From assembly GCF_003258295.1 (NCBI RefSeq), contig NZ_QKYN01000082.1, positions 17,898-81,897 of the forward strand: a stretch of 64,000 bases of DNA, given 5' to 3'. The notes under the pieces were generated by a model that was not told the origin of the DNA, made no database searches, and was given only the letters and a program-made list of their open reading frames with translations. The stretch is from Streptacidiphilus pinicola (GTDB lineage Bacteria; Actinomycetota; Actinomycetes; Streptomycetales; Streptomycetaceae). Made by a program: the position numbers and the translations under genes. Below, piece after piece: positions 54,089 to 63,399 of the stretch (positions within the stretch are counted from its first letter, which is position 1; each line of letters begins with the position of its first letter).

Positions 54089-54988
54089 GTGACCGAAAGC
54101 GCCGTCCTTTCGACCTTCGAGGAGCACCGTCCCACGCTCTTCGGCATCGCCTACCGCATGTTGAGCAGCGTGGCCGACGCCGAGGACATCGTGCAGGACG
54201 CGTGGCTGAAGTGGAGCGCCGTCGATGTCGCACAGATCACCCAGCCGCGCGCCTATCTCGCGCGGACCGTCACCAACCTCTCGCTCAACAGGCTCCGGTC
54301 GGCGAGCGCACAGCGCGAGTCCTACGTCGGCCCGTGGCTCCCCGAGCCGTTGGTGACCGCGCCGGACGCGAGCGGCCCAGTCGAGCAGGCGGAGACGGTC
54401 TCACTGGCCATGCTGGTGGTGCTGGAGACGCTCTCGCCGCTGGAGCGGGCGGTCTTCCTGCTCAAGGAGGCCTTCGGGTTCTCCTACGCCGAGATCGGCG
54501 GCATGCTGGACCGCTCCGAGTCGGCGGTCCGTCAGGTCGGCAGCCGCGCCCGCTCCCACGTGCAGGCGCGACGCCCCCGCTACGACGCCCCGGCGGAGAT
54601 GCGCCGGGCGGTCACCGAGGAGTTCCTCGCCGCGTGCCTGGGCGGCGACCTCAACCGGATGATGGAGCTGCTCGCGCCCGACGTCACGGTCTGGTCCGAC
54701 GGCGGCGGCAAGATCCGCGCCGCGCTGCGCCCGTTGCACGGCGCCGGCAAGGTCGCGCGCTGGACCCTGGGCGTCCTCGGCCGCTACCTGCCGAAGGACC
54801 TCGGGCTGCATCCGGTGGACGTCAACGGCAGGTTCGGCTTCCTGATCACCACGGATGGCGTTCCGGACGACGTCTTCACCATGGAGCTGGACGAGAACGG
54901 CCGGATCACGGAGGTCCGTCTGGTCCGCAACCCCGACAAGCTCCGGCACGTCAACACGCCGTGGCCGCAGTCGCCTACCGGCGGGTGA
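54089..54988 (+). CDS. ECF sigma factor of the ECF41/SigJ group with SnoaL-like C-terminal domain
   Basis: The 299-residue protein has sigma region 2 (LFGIAYRMLSSVADAEDIVQ, DAWLKW) and region 4 (LSPLERAVFLLKEAFGFSYA, then EIGGMLDRSESAVRQ). Between and after them are the ECF41 hallmarks: linker WLPEPLV, SDGGGK in the NTF2/SnoaL-like extension, and NPDKL near the end. In this group no anti-sigma factor is used; the extension itself tunes activity. The typical partner gene (a carboxymuconolactone decarboxylase or oxidoreductase) is not adjacent. It overlaps the end of the converging EamA gene by 14 bp. Confidence 0.92.
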   Translation: MTESAVLSTFEEHRPTLFGIAYRMLSSVADAEDIVQDAWLKWSAVDVAQITQPRAYLARTVTNLSLNRLRSASAQRESYVGPWLPEPLVTAPDASGPVEQAETVSLAMLVVLETLSPLERAVFLLKEAFGFSYAEIGGMLDRSESAVRQVGSRARSHVQARRPRYDAPAEMRRAVTEEFLAACLGGDLNRMMELLAPDVTVWSDGGGKIRAALRPLHGAGKVARWTLGVLGRYLPKDLGLHPVDVNGRFGFLITTDGVPDDVFTMELDENGRITEVRLVRNPDKLRHVNTPWPQSPTGG

Positions 54989-55895
54989 ACCGGGCGACTG
55001 CCACGCCGCCGAGGCAGAGCATGCCACCGCCGACGGCGACCCAGGTGGGCGTCTCGCCCAGCATCATCCAGCCGAGCAGGATCGAGATCGGCGGGACGAG
55101 GTAGGTGGTGGCGCCGAGCTTGCCCGCCTTCGTGCGGGCCAGCGCGTAGCCCCAGGTGGTGAAGGCGACGGCGGTCGGCATCAGGCCCAGGTACACGGTC
55201 CAGGCAATGGCGGAGGTGTGCGCCTTGGGCAGCTCGCTCGCCAGCTGCGGCCCGAACGGCAGGCACACGATCACGCCGACGACGCAGGCCAGGAACGTCA
55301 GCGGCAGTGCGGAGACCCGGCTGAGCAGGGGCTTCTGCAGGATCACCGAGGTCGCGTAGACCACGGCGGAGCCGATGCAGAGGGCTGCGCCGAGCCAGTC
55401 GGTGTGGCCGTGCTGGGCCGAGCCGAAACCGATGACCAGCACGCCCGAGAACGAGACCGCGACGCCGAGCAGCAGCGACTTCGGCAGACCCTCCTTGAGG
55501 GCCACCCCCGCGATCACGGCGATCAGGATCGGGCTGACGTTGACCAGCATCGACGCCGTTCCGGCGTCCACCCGCTGCTCGGCGGCGTTCAGCATCAGGT
55601 TGTAGGCGCCGAACCACAGCACGCCGATCAGCACGATGCGCGGCAGGTCGCGCCGCGACGGCCACTGATCCCGCCGGACCAGCACCATCACGCCCAGCGC
55701 GGCGGCCCCGACGAGGAGCCGCAGCAGCGCGAGCGGTCCCGCCGACAGGTCGTGCCCGGCGGACCGGATCCCGACGAAGGCGGAGGCCCACAGCACGACG
55801 GTGACGCCCGCTGCGACGGCGGCGAGGCGCGCGGGCTTGCTCGTCACGGCGGGGGAGTCGGAGACGGGGGTCGTGGTGCTGCTGTCCGTGGTCAC
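54975..55895 (-). CDS. EamA (DMT superfamily) transporter
   Basis: The 306-residue membrane protein has ten helices in two EamA repeats: AVAAGVTVVLWASAFVGIRS to GVLVIGFG, then TDWLGAALCIGSAVVYATSV to GGMLCLGGVAVARF. Its N-terminus is a Ser/Thr-rich cytoplasmic stretch. The family exports amino acids, nucleobases or metabolites; substrate is unknown. It starts at GTG 55895, and GGTAAACC upstream of it resembles the core of the motif at 9184. Its 3' end overlaps the ECF sigma gene by 14 bp. Confidence 0.88.
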   Translation of the reverse strand: MTTDSSTTTPVSDSPAVTSKPARLAAVAAGVTVVLWASAFVGIRSAGHDLSAGPLALLRLLVGAAALGVMVLVRRDQWPSRRDLPRIVLIGVLWFGAYNLMLNAAEQRVDAGTASMLVNVSPILIAVIAGVALKEGLPKSLLLGVAVSFSGVLVIGFGSAQHGHTDWLGAALCIGSAVVYATSVILQKPLLSRVSALPLTFLACVVGVIVCLPFGPQLASELPKAHTSAIAWTVYLGLMPTAVAFTTWGYALARTKAGKLGATTYLVPPISILLGWMMLGETPTWVAVGGGMLCLGGVAVARFTRR

Positions 55896-55996
55896 GCCTC
55901 AAGGGTTCCGGCGCGGCAAGGCGCGATGCAAGCGGTAAACCGCCACGTCACTACTGACATCCCGCCAACGCGCCCGTCGGGGCGAGGGCAACTGAC

Positions 55997-56002
55997 TAGG
56001 CT
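55997..56002 (+). promoter_or_regulatory. Leaderless -10 box (TAGGCT) of the sterol-carrier/MDMPI gene
   Basis: TAGGCT ends 7 nt before ATG 56010; no ribosome site. Confidence 0.5.
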
Positions 56003-56009
56003 GCCTGGC

Positions 56010-56813
56010 ATGCCGCCAGCCTCGCGTTCTCGCGCCCGTACCTACGACCGGCTCAAGTCCCGTGCCGCGCTGCGGGCGCAGGCGACGGCGATCAACGGCG
56101 TCGTGGCGGGGCTGGACGACGCGCAGCTCGCGCTGCCGACGCGGGTGGGGGCCTGGCGGGTACGGGAGCTCGTTGTGCATCTCGCCGGCGCACTGGACGC
56201 CCTGCCACGCTTTCTCGCCGCACCCGACGACGGGCAGGCCCTGACCACCATCGCGGACTGGGCCGCCGGGACGGCCGGCGCGGCGGACGCGATCGAGGAG
56301 GACGCGTTCGAGCGGGCCGCCGGCGCGGAGGATCCGCGGGAGGTGTTCGTGCGCGCCCTCGACGCCGCGTCGACGGTGCTGGACGCGGACCATGGACCCG
56401 CGACGCGGGTGACGCACCGCCGGGGCGCCATGCTGCTGGACGACTACCTGGTGACCCGCCTGGTCGAGACCGTCGTCCACGCCGACGACCTCGCGGACGC
56501 GCTCAAGCTGGACCCCTTCCCGCACGACCGGCACGCCCTCGCCTCCGCCTGCCGGGTGCTCGCGGACGCGCTCGCGACGAAGGCCCCCGGCGGAGCCGTC
56601 GAGCTGCGGATCCCGCCGTTCGCGGTCGTCCAGTGCGTCGAGGGCCCCCGGCACACCCGCGGCACGCCGCCGAACGTCGTGGAGACCACACCGCTGCCCT
56701 GGATCCGCCTCGCGACCGGGCGTCTGAGCTGGGCCGACGCGCTCGACGTGGCGGAACTCACGGCCAGTGGTGAGCGCAGTGATCTGTCCTCGCTACTGCC
56801 TGTGATGAGCTGA
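56010..56813 (+). CDS. Maleylpyruvate isomerase N-terminal (DinB-like) plus sterol-carrier-like protein
   Basis: The 267-residue protein has an N-terminal four-helix MDMPI/DinB-like bundle. LALPTRVGAWRVRELVVHLA has one metal-type His and LVETVVHADDLADALKL the other two positions (H-x-x-D). Residues from about 190 form a small sterol-carrier-like fold (AVELRIPPFAVVQCVEGPRH, WIRLATGRLSWADAL). Related mycothiol-dependent enzymes isomerise maleylpyruvate, and most actinobacterial members have no known substrate. It is a regular neighbour of purF in streptomycetes, to my memory. It begins at ATG 56010. Confidence 0.85.
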   Translation: MPPASRSRARTYDRLKSRAALRAQATAINGVVAGLDDAQLALPTRVGAWRVRELVVHLAGALDALPRFLAAPDDGQALTTIADWAAGTAGAADAIEEDAFERAAGAEDPREVFVRALDAASTVLDADHGPATRVTHRRGAMLLDDYLVTRLVETVVHADDLADALKLDPFPHDRHALASACRVLADALATKAPGGAVELRIPPFAVVQCVEGPRHTRGTPPNVVETTPLPWIRLATGRLSWADALDVAELTASGERSDLSSLLPVMS

Positions 56814-56890
56814 GGCCGTTCTACGCGCGTCCAGAGTGGTTTCCCGAGCTGGGCGAACCGCGCTCGTCTGCCCGGCGTGTCGACCTGCCC

Positions 56891-56896
56891 TAGACT
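56891..56896 (+). promoter_or_regulatory. Leaderless -10 box (TAGACT) of purF
   Basis: TAGACT ends 7 nt before GTG 56904. This supports the GTG start and a leaderless purF message. Confidence 0.6.
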
Positions 56897-56903
56897 CGAT
56901 GTC

Positions 56904-58481
56904 GTGCCACGCGGTGACGGACGACTCAGCCATGACCTCCTTCCCGGCGAGAAGGGCCCGCAGGACGCCTGCGGCGTCTTCGGAGTCTGGGCCCCCGGTG
57001 AAGAGGTAGCCAAACTCACCTACTTCGCCCTCTACGCTCTGCAGCACCGCGGACAGGAGTCCGCGGGGATCGCGGTGAGCAACGGCTCCCAGATCCTGGT
57101 CTACAAGGACATGGGCCTCGTCTCCCAGGTCTTCGACGAGACCTCCCTCAACTCGCTGCAGGGCCACATCGCGGTCGGCCACTGCCGCTACTCCACCACC
57201 GGCTCCTCGGTGTGGGAGAACGCGCAGCCGACCTTCCGCGCGACCGCGCACGGCAGCCTCGCGCTCGGTCACAACGGCAACCTGGTCAACACCGCCGAGC
57301 TGTCCAAGCTGGTCTCCGAGCTGCCCGGCGAGGAGCACGTCTCCCGCTCCGGCCGGCCGGTCGTCACCAACGACACCGACCTGCTCACCGCCCTGATCGC
57401 GGGCCAGCCGGACCTCTCCATCGAGGAGACCGCCCGCCAGATCCTGCCGAAGGTCAAGGGCGCCTTCTCGCTCGTCTTCATGGACGAGCAGACCCTCTAC
57501 GCCGCCCGCGACCCGCAGGGCATCCGTCCGCTCGTCCTCGGCCGCCTGGAGCGCGGCTGGGTCGTGGCCTCGGAGACCGCCGCGCTCGACATCGTCGGCG
57601 CCTCCTTCATCCGCGAGGTCGAGCCCGGCGAGCTGATCGCCGTCGACGAGAACGGCCTGCGCACCTCCCGCTTCGCCGAGGCCGCGCCCAAGGGCTGCGT
57701 CTTCGAGTACGTCTACCTGGCCCGCCCGGACACCACCATCTCCGGCCGCAACGTGCACCTCTCCCGGGTGGAGATGGGCCGCACGCTGGCCAAGGAGGCC
57801 CCGGTCGAGGCCGACCTGGTGATAGCGACCCCCGAGTCCGGCACCCCGGCCGCGATCGGCTACGCCGAGGCCTCCGGCATCCCCTTCGGCTCCGGCCTGG
57901 TCAAGAACGCCTATGTGGGCCGGACCTTCATCCAGCCCAACCAGACCATCCGCCAGCTGGGCATCCGGCTCAAGCTGAACCCGCTCAAGGACGTCATCCG
58001 CGGCAAGCGGCTGGTCGTCGTGGACGACTCGATCGTCCGTGGCAACACCCAGCGCGCCCTGGTCCGGATGCTCCGCGAGGCGGGCGCGGCCGAGGTCCAC
58101 ATCCGGATCTCCTCCCCGCCGGTCAAGTGGCCCTGCTTCTACGGCATCGACTTCGCCACCCGGGCCGAGCTGATCGCCAACGGCCTGTCGGTCGACGAGA
58201 TCGCCGCCTCGCTGGGCGCCGACTCGCTGGCCTACATCTCCATCGACGGCATGATCGCCGCCACCGACCAGCCCAAGGACCGGCTCTGCCGGGCCTGCTT
58301 CGACGGGGAGTACCCCGTCGAGCTGCCCGACCCGGAGCTCCTGGGCAAGCACCTGCTGGAGGCGGAGATCTCCGCCGCCAAGCAGCCCCCGGCCACCCGT
58401 GGCGGCAACCGCTCCGACGTCGACGGCGTGCAGACGCTGCTCGGCGGCCCCGGCGCGGCGGACGCCCTGCGGCGGCCGTGA
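56904..58481 (+). CDS. purF: Amidophosphoribosyltransferase
   Basis: The 525-residue enzyme catalyses the first committed step of purine synthesis, PRPP plus glutamine to phosphoribosylamine. A 22-residue propeptide precedes ACGVFGVWAPG, where Cys23 becomes the N-terminal nucleophile after self-cleavage. GHCRYSTTGSS is the glutaminase loop. VVVDDSIVRGNTQRALV is the PRPP motif. Cys of VKWPCFYGIDF and the CRAC pair near residue 460 are ligands of the [4Fe-4S] cluster of the B. subtilis type. GTG 56904 is chosen on promoter spacing and family N-terminus. purM starts 48 bp downstream. Confidence 0.97.
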   Translation: MPRGDGRLSHDLLPGEKGPQDACGVFGVWAPGEEVAKLTYFALYALQHRGQESAGIAVSNGSQILVYKDMGLVSQVFDETSLNSLQGHIAVGHCRYSTTGSSVWENAQPTFRATAHGSLALGHNGNLVNTAELSKLVSELPGEEHVSRSGRPVVTNDTDLLTALIAGQPDLSIEETARQILPKVKGAFSLVFMDEQTLYAARDPQGIRPLVLGRLERGWVVASETAALDIVGASFIREVEPGELIAVDENGLRTSRFAEAAPKGCVFEYVYLARPDTTISGRNVHLSRVEMGRTLAKEAPVEADLVIATPESGTPAAIGYAEASGIPFGSGLVKNAYVGRTFIQPNQTIRQLGIRLKLNPLKDVIRGKRLVVVDDSIVRGNTQRALVRMLREAGAAEVHIRISSPPVKWPCFYGIDFATRAELIANGLSVDEIAASLGADSLAYISIDGMIAATDQPKDRLCRACFDGEYPVELPDPELLGKHLLEAEISAAKQPPATRGGNRSDVDGVQTLLGGPGAADALRRP

Positions 58482-58529
58482 GCCTCCAGAGTTTCCTGCT
58501 CAACCTTCCAGACCCGAAAGGGCCGTCCC

Positions 58530-59606
58530 GTGTCTGACCAGTCCACCGGTGCCACCTACGCCGCCGCCGGCGTCTCCATCGAGGCCGGGGATCTGGCCGT
58601 CGAGCTGATGAAGAAGTGGGTCGGCAAGGCCTCCCGCCCCGAGGTCGTCGGCGGCCTGGGCGGCTTCGCCGGCCTCTTCGACGCCAGCGCCTTCAAGCGC
58701 TACGAGCGCCCGCTGCTGGCCACCGCCACGGACGGCGTCGGCACCAAGGTCGCGCTGGCCGCGGCGATGGACAAGCACGACACCATCGGCCACGACCTCG
58801 TCGGCATGGTCGTCGACGACCTGGTGGTCTGCGGCGCCGAGCCGCTTTTCATGACCGACTACATCTGCGTCGGCAAGGTCCACCCGGAGCGGGTCGCGCA
58901 GATCGTCAAGGGCATTGCCGAGGGCTGCGTCCTGGCCGGCTGCGCGCTGGTCGGCGGCGAGACCGCGGAGCACCCGGGTCTGCTCGGCCCGGACGAGTAC
59001 GACGTGGCGGGCGCCGGCACCGGCGTCGTCGAGGCCGACCGGCTGCTCGGCGCGGAGCGGGTCCGCGCGGGAGACGTCGTGATCGCGATGGCCGCCTCCG
59101 GCCTGCACTCCAACGGCTACTCGCTGGTCCGCCACGTCCTGCTGAACCAAGCCGGCTGGCAGCTGGACCGGGAGGTCCCGGAGTTCGGCCGCACGCTCGG
59201 CGAGGAGCTGCTGGAGCCCACGCGGATCTACTCGCTGGACTGTCTGGCGCTCGCCCGCGCCACCGAGATCCACGCCTTCTCCCACGTCACCGGCGGCGGC
59301 CTGGCGGCGAACCTGGCCCGCGTCATCCCGGCCGGCCTGCACGCCCGGCTGGACCGCGGCACGTGGACGCCGATGCCGGTGTTCCAGACGGTGGCCGAGG
59401 TGGGCCGGATGGAGACGCTGGAGATCGAGAAGACCCTCAACATGGGCATCGGCATGGTCGCCGTGGTCCCGCCGGAGTCCGTGGACGCCGTTCTCGCCAT
59501 CCTGGAGGACCGCGACGTGGAGGCCTGGGTCCTCGGCGACATCGTGGACCGTGCCGGGGACTACGCCAAGGCGGACGGCGCGGCCCTGTACGGCGCCTAC
59601 GCCTGA
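58530..59606 (+). CDS. purM: Phosphoribosylformylglycinamidine cyclo-ligase (AIR synthetase)
   Basis: The 358-residue enzyme closes the imidazole ring: FGAM plus ATP gives AIR. GGFAGLFDA and LLATATDGVGTKVALA are the ATP-binding N-terminus. HDLVGMVVDDLVVCGAEPLF and ALVGGETAEHPGL are the metal and substrate loops, and HVTGGGLAANLARV marks the C-terminal half. It starts at GTG 58530 behind GAAAGGG. It is 48 bp from purF and most likely in one transcript with it. Two hairpins follow. Confidence 0.97.
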   Translation: MSDQSTGATYAAAGVSIEAGDLAVELMKKWVGKASRPEVVGGLGGFAGLFDASAFKRYERPLLATATDGVGTKVALAAAMDKHDTIGHDLVGMVVDDLVVCGAEPLFMTDYICVGKVHPERVAQIVKGIAEGCVLAGCALVGGETAEHPGLLGPDEYDVAGAGTGVVEADRLLGAERVRAGDVVIAMAASGLHSNGYSLVRHVLLNQAGWQLDREVPEFGRTLGEELLEPTRIYSLDCLALARATEIHAFSHVTGGGLAANLARVIPAGLHARLDRGTWTPMPVFQTVAEVGRMETLEIEKTLNMGIGMVAVVPPESVDAVLAILEDRDVEAWVLGDIVDRAGDYAKADGAALYGAYA

Positions 59607-59622
59607 CCGTCACGCCCTCCTG

Positions 59623-59719
59623 GGGCCCGCGCACGCCGCGGGCCCGGGAGAGGGCGCAGAACCGGACGCAGAGACGACGAAGGGCCGACCCGGTCAGACC
59701 GGATCGGCTTCGTCGTTTT
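59623..59719 (+). terminator. purF-purM terminators, two hairpins
   Basis: First, GGGCCCGCG/CGCGGGCCC (59623-59645, 9 bp, 5-nt loop). Second, CGACGAAG...CCGG pairs with CCGGATCGGCTTCGTCG (59675-59715, small bulge) followed by TTTT. The second also lies just after the stop of the converging DUF3073 gene. Confidence 0.75.
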
Positions 59720-59734
59720 CAGGGTGTGGTGACG

Positions 59735-59986
59735 TCAGGCCCGTTTGCGCGAGGGACTCTCGTCCACGTCCTCGTCGTCGTCCACGTCGTTGTACAGCTG
59801 TGCGTACGAGGCGTAAGGATCGTCGTCCTCTTCCTCGTCGTCGTCGAACGGCTCCGGATTGACCGTGTCGTTCGGATCCGACACGCCCAGCTCATTAGCC
59901 AGGCGTGACGCGTCGAAGCCGCCGCTGTTGTACTTCAGCTGGCGGGCGACCTTTGTCTGCTTGGCCTTGGCCCGGCCGCGCCCCAT
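59735..59986 (-). CDS. DUF3073 family protein
   Basis: This 83-residue, highly charged protein is found throughout actinobacteria. The basic start GRGRAKAKQTKVARQLKYNS and the strongly acidic middle PFDDDEEEDDDPYASYAQLY define the family. It has no enzyme motif, and the alternating charge suggests a nucleic-acid or ribosome-associated role. It starts at ATG 59986 behind GAGGGGGTCG. Its position between purM and vdh is conserved in S. coelicolor (SCO4088, from memory). Confidence 0.88.
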   Translation of the reverse strand: MGRGRAKAKQTKVARQLKYNSGGFDASRLANELGVSDPNDTVNPEPFDDDEEEDDDPYASYAQLYNDVDDDEDVDESPSRKRA

Positions 59987-60247
59987 GGCTCGACCCCCTC
60001 AACGACGGAGCCTCTGGCTCCGAGTCTTGTCACGCGTTCATGATTCGGAACGGCTCCTCGCCGAAGATGAGAGAGCCGGTCCTTAGAGCAACAACGGTAC
60101 CTGCTTCCAGCGCCGTACGGTACGCCGCCTGTGCGACGTGGCGCACGCCACCCCGGGTTGTGACCATATTGATGCAGGTCAGCGCCGCAAAACGGGCTGG
60201 GAACGGCCCCGTGGGCCGCGTGCCCCAAGTGACCGTTCCGACACGAT

Positions 60248-60318
60248 TATCCCCCGTACGGGCAAGGGGTATCCCCCGGACGGGGGCTTCAGGTGAGAAC
60301 GCCGTTCCCGTCCGGGGG
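60248..60318. repeat. Three copies of TATCCCCCG-ACGGG upstream of the DUF3073 gene
   Basis: TATCCCCCGTACGGG (60248-60262) and TATCCCCCGGACGGG (60270-60284) are direct repeats 22 bp apart. CCCGTCCGGGGGTA (60305-60320) is an inverted copy that pairs with the second over 12 bp. They lie 260-330 bp before the DUF3073 start. Operator or overlapping hairpin; function unknown. Confidence 0.6.
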
Positions 60319-60321
60319 TAT

Positions 60322-60349
60322 GCCCGCGGGAGGTTCTCCTCCCGCGGGC
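60322..60349 (-). terminator. vdh terminator
   Basis: GCCCGCGGGAGG and CCTCCCGCGGGC form a perfect 12-bp stem with a TTCT loop, 33 bp after the vdh stop (minus strand). GTGACGCGCGG is also repeated in tandem at 60359-60380, between hairpin and stop. Confidence 0.82.
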
Positions 60350-60381
60350 GAAGCGCCGGTGACGCGCGGGTGACGCGCGGG

Positions 60382-61509
60382 TCAGCGCGAGCGCGGCAGC
60401 AGGATCGTCCGGAGACGGCCGACCTCGGCCATCCGGCGCTCGGCCAGACGGTCCGCGGCGACGGCCGGCGGGACGCCGTCCGAGTCGGCCAGGGCGAAGA
60501 TCTCCAGCGTGGTGTCGAAGATCTTCGACGCCTTGGCCTTGGCCCGGTCGAAGTTGAAGCCCTCGATCTCGTCGGCCACCTGGATCACGCCGCCGGCGTT
60601 GATCACGTAGTCCGGCGCGTAGAGGATGCCGCGGTCGGCCAGGTCCTTCTCCACGCCCGGGTGCGCCAGCTGGTTGTTGGCGGCACCGGCGACGATCTTC
60701 GCGGTCAGCGCGGGGACGGTCTCGTCGTTCAGCGCGCCGCCGAGCGCGCAGGGGGCGTAGACGTCCAGGTTCGCGGCGATCAGCGCGGCGGTGTCCGCGG
60801 CGACCTCGACGCCCGGGTGGGCGGCGCGCACGCGGTTGACCGCCTCCTCGCGCACGTCGGTCACCACGACCTGCGCGCCGTCCTCGATCAGGTGCTCGAC
60901 GAGGTAGTGGCCGACCTTGCCGATGCCGGCCACGCCGACGCGGCGGCCCTCGAGGGAGGGGGAGCCCCACTTGTGCTGCGCGGCGGCGCGCATGCCCTGG
61001 AAGACGCCGAAGGAGGTGAGCACCGAGGAGTCGCCTGCGCCGCCGTACTCGGGGGAGCGGCCGGTGACGAAGTCGCACTCGCGGGCGATGACGTCCATGT
61101 CGGCCACGTAGGTGCCGACGTCGCAGGCGGTGACGTAGCGACCGCCGAGGGACTGGACGAAGCGGCCGTATGCGCGCAGCAGCGCCTCGGTCTTGATCTT
61201 GGTGGGGTCGCCGATGATGACGGCCTTGCCGCCGCCGAGGTCGAGCCCGGCCATGGCGTTCTTGTAGGACATGCCGCGGGAGAGGTTGAGGGCGTCCTGG
61301 ACGGCCTCTTCCTCGGTCGCGTAGGGGTGGAACCGGGTGCCGCCGAGGGCGGGGCCCAGGGCGGTGGAGTGGATCGCGACGACGGCCTTCAGGCCTGTGT
61401 CGCGGTCGTGGCACAGGACGACCTGCTCATGGCTGTCGCCGGGGGCCCCGTTGGGGTCGTTCGCGAAGATCCGGCTGAGTACGCCGGAACGCTCACTGAC
61501 ATCGGTCAC
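60382..61509 (-). CDS. vdh: Valine/leucine dehydrogenase (Glu/Leu/Phe/Val family)
   Basis: The 375-residue NAD-dependent enzyme oxidatively deaminates branched-chain amino acids to 2-oxoacids, feeding polyketide starter and extender units in streptomycetes. [20 protein letters not shown] is the N-terminal substrate site. [20 protein letters not shown] contains Lys83 and Lys95, the substrate-binding and catalytic lysines. [16 protein letters not shown] is the NAD-binding GxGxxG. Length fits Val/Leu dehydrogenases, not glutamate dehydrogenase. It starts at ATG 61509. It is divergent from the following unknown gene and in S. coelicolor is SCO4089 (from memory). Confidence 0.94.
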   Translation of the reverse strand: MTDVSERSGVLSRIFANDPNGAPGDSHEQVVLCHDRDTGLKAVVAIHSTALGPALGGTRFHPYATEEEAVQDALNLSRGMSYKNAMAGLDLGGGKAVIIGDPTKIKTEALLRAYGRFVQSLGGRYVTACDVGTYVADMDVIARECDFVTGRSPEYGGAGDSSVLTSFGVFQGMRAAAQHKWGSPSLEGRRVGVAGIGKVGHYLVEHLIEDGAQVVVTDVREEAVNRVRAAHPGVEVAADTAALIAANLDVYAPCALGGALNDETVPALTAKIVAGAANNQLAHPGVEKDLADRGILYAPDYVINAGGVIQVADEIEGFNFDRAKAKASKIFDTTLEIFALADSDGVPPAVAADRLAERRMAEVGRLRTILLPRSR

Positions 61510-61735
61510 GGTGGTGACTCCATTGTCGACTCGCGTCCGCTTGCTGTGGTGCGGACGTTCTGTGTGAAGCGTAGGACCGCCACCGTGCGGCGCGGTACGG
61601 GGTCCAGCAGGCGGACGTCGTGGCGTGGTCCGTCACCGGTGCCGTTGGGGGTGCCCTGCCCTGGTCCGTCCCCGGGCCGGAACGGACCCGGGGCTTCCGG
61701 GGCGCCGGAGGGGCGCGGCGTGCGACGATGCCAAG

Positions 61736-62722
61736 GTGCCTACCTTGCGGACCTCGGTGCATCCTCCCTACGCCGCCTACTTGCGCGTCTACGAGCCGCT
61801 GGCCGCCTTCGCGGAGCCGGAGCGCTCGTACTGGCAGAGCTACGCCGCCGAGGGACCGAGGCTGCGCGCGGTCGACGAGCACCGGGCCCGGCTGGCCGAC
61901 CTGACGGCCGTTCCGCCGCTGGCCGTCCCGGAGAAGGAGAGCCGCGACGCGTTCGTGCACGAGGCCGACGGCGTCCTCTATCTCTGCCCCTGGCGCACCC
62001 GGCTGCGCAGCTGGCTGGCGCTGGCGGAGCTGCGCGAGGAGATCCCGGGGCCGCTGCTGGACGCGGCGGTCCCGCCCGTGGTGCGGGCGCAGGCCGAGTC
62101 GGACTGGGACCGCTGGCGCACCCGGTACCCCGACGGCCGCCCGTGGATCCTGACCAGCACGTGGAGCATCCCGGTCCGCTGGTTCCTGCTCTTCGGTGAC
62201 GACGAGCGCGAGTACATCCCCTCCGCCACCGAGCTGGCGGTCGACGGCCCGGACGGCTTCCCCGACGGCCTGCCGGGCGGCGCGGCGGAGGAGTCCCCGG
62301 CGGACGGGCGCGACGCGCGTGACGCCCGGGAGGTCAGGGACGCGCGGGAGGACGGGGCGGGCGTGAAGCGGCGACCCGCGCCGGTGCTGCGCTACCGCAC
62401 CCCCATGGCTCAGGCCCGTCGTCGGGTGGCGCGCGGCTTCCGGGTGCTGCGCGAGACGCTCGACGCCGGCCCGCTGGTCGACGGCGTCGAGGAGGTCGGG
62501 CGCTGGCTGGAGGAGTTCCACCCGCGCTCGCTGGTCGAGCTGGACTACGGCGGTCTGGTGCACGCGATCCCCGAGCAGCGGCTGGCGGGGGACCGGTCCG
62601 CCGAGGAGGTGGCCGAGGGCGTCGCCGCGCTGCGTGCCGGGGATCCGGTCCGGGCCGGCCGCTGCTATCGCGCGCTGACCGAGCGCTGGCGCCGGGTTCA
62701 GGAGCTTCAGTACGCGAACTGA
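61736..62722 (+). CDS. Conserved hypothetical protein between vdh and bldC
   Basis: The 328-residue protein starts at GTG 61736 (a GACGAT 6 nt upstream may be a weak leaderless -10). It opens SVHPPYAAYLRVYEPLAAFA and includes VLYLCPWRTRLRSWLALAEL, SIPVRWFLLFGDDEREYI and VARGFRVLRETLDAGPLVDG. An Arg/Asp-rich insert with a RDAR-type repeat (DGRDARDAREVRDARED, about 190-206) interrupts it. It is cytoplasmic and Trp-rich, with no recognised catalytic set. The position next to bldC is conserved in related genomes, which suggests a shared role but shows none. Confidence 0.75.
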   Translation: MPTLRTSVHPPYAAYLRVYEPLAAFAEPERSYWQSYAAEGPRLRAVDEHRARLADLTAVPPLAVPEKESRDAFVHEADGVLYLCPWRTRLRSWLALAELREEIPGPLLDAAVPPVVRAQAESDWDRWRTRYPDGRPWILTSTWSIPVRWFLLFGDDEREYIPSATELAVDGPDGFPDGLPGGAAEESPADGRDARDAREVRDAREDGAGVKRRPAPVLRYRTPMAQARRRVARGFRVLRETLDAGPLVDGVEEVGRWLEEFHPRSLVELDYGGLVHAIPEQRLAGDRSAEEVAEGVAALRAGDPVRAGRCYRALTERWRRVQELQYAN

Positions 62723-63399
62723 CCCCGCTGACCTGGGGGAGTCCCGTTCCGGAAGAGCCTCGGGACGGCTGTCACCACTCGCAATGGTCACAGCTGTGAC
62801 ACGACGCGGAAGCGGGATGGCGACGAGAGGCGGGTCTACGCGCGTCCAGGCCTGGCGGAGTTCCGCCACGACGGATCACGCCATGGACGGCCCCCGGACC
62901 AGTCGGACATGCGTGGCACCATCTCCTCAGACGTCACAGGGGCGCTTAACCCATCTCCACATGGGACCTAAGTCCCAGATCGGGTCAATCCCCCATCAAC
63001 GTGACGTGACTCACCGTTGACGCGAAGGTCGCACTGGGTGTCAAAATAGGACAACCAGCCTCACTGCAGTGCCGCTCTGCCCACGTAAGAGTGGTTCTGC
63101 GGACATTGAGGGCCTTCGCGGGGGAAGCGGGGGTTCTGAATGCCGTGACGGGGGGTCGCTTTGCGGTGACTGTCCGTTATGGCCCGGTCCATAGCCATCC
63201 GTCGACCTTGGCCCCTGAGGGGTCAATTCCGCCGGTTTGGCTGATTGGACTGGACGGATGGTGTAGTTGTAGTGCCAAGGACAAGCCGTTCGTCCTATTA
63301 CCGACTTGGTGGGTGATGGCCATTTCGGACATCGCACACCAAGGTGCAGAATTTCTAGGAAAGAACCGTGTTGGTTCGGTTCTCCCGAGGAGGCCGCTC
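62723..63399. other. Long gene-free leader of bldC
   Basis: About 680 bp precede bldC without a gene I can support. The first part still has coding-like GC, then from about 63000 the sequence is less GC-rich. TTGACG at 63017-63022 could be a -35. GAGGAGG just before ATG 63400 is the bldC ribosome site. A perfect palindrome lies at 62787-62800. The span could hold a long 5' leader or a small RNA. Confidence 0.5.
62787..62800. promoter_or_regulatory. Perfect palindrome GTCACAGCTGTGAC
   Basis: This is a 14-bp perfect dyad, 65 bp after the stop of the unknown gene and 600 bp before bldC. The halves TCACA and TGTGA resemble CRP half-sites in inverted order. It is a candidate binding site or a short hairpin. 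Confidence 0.45.
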
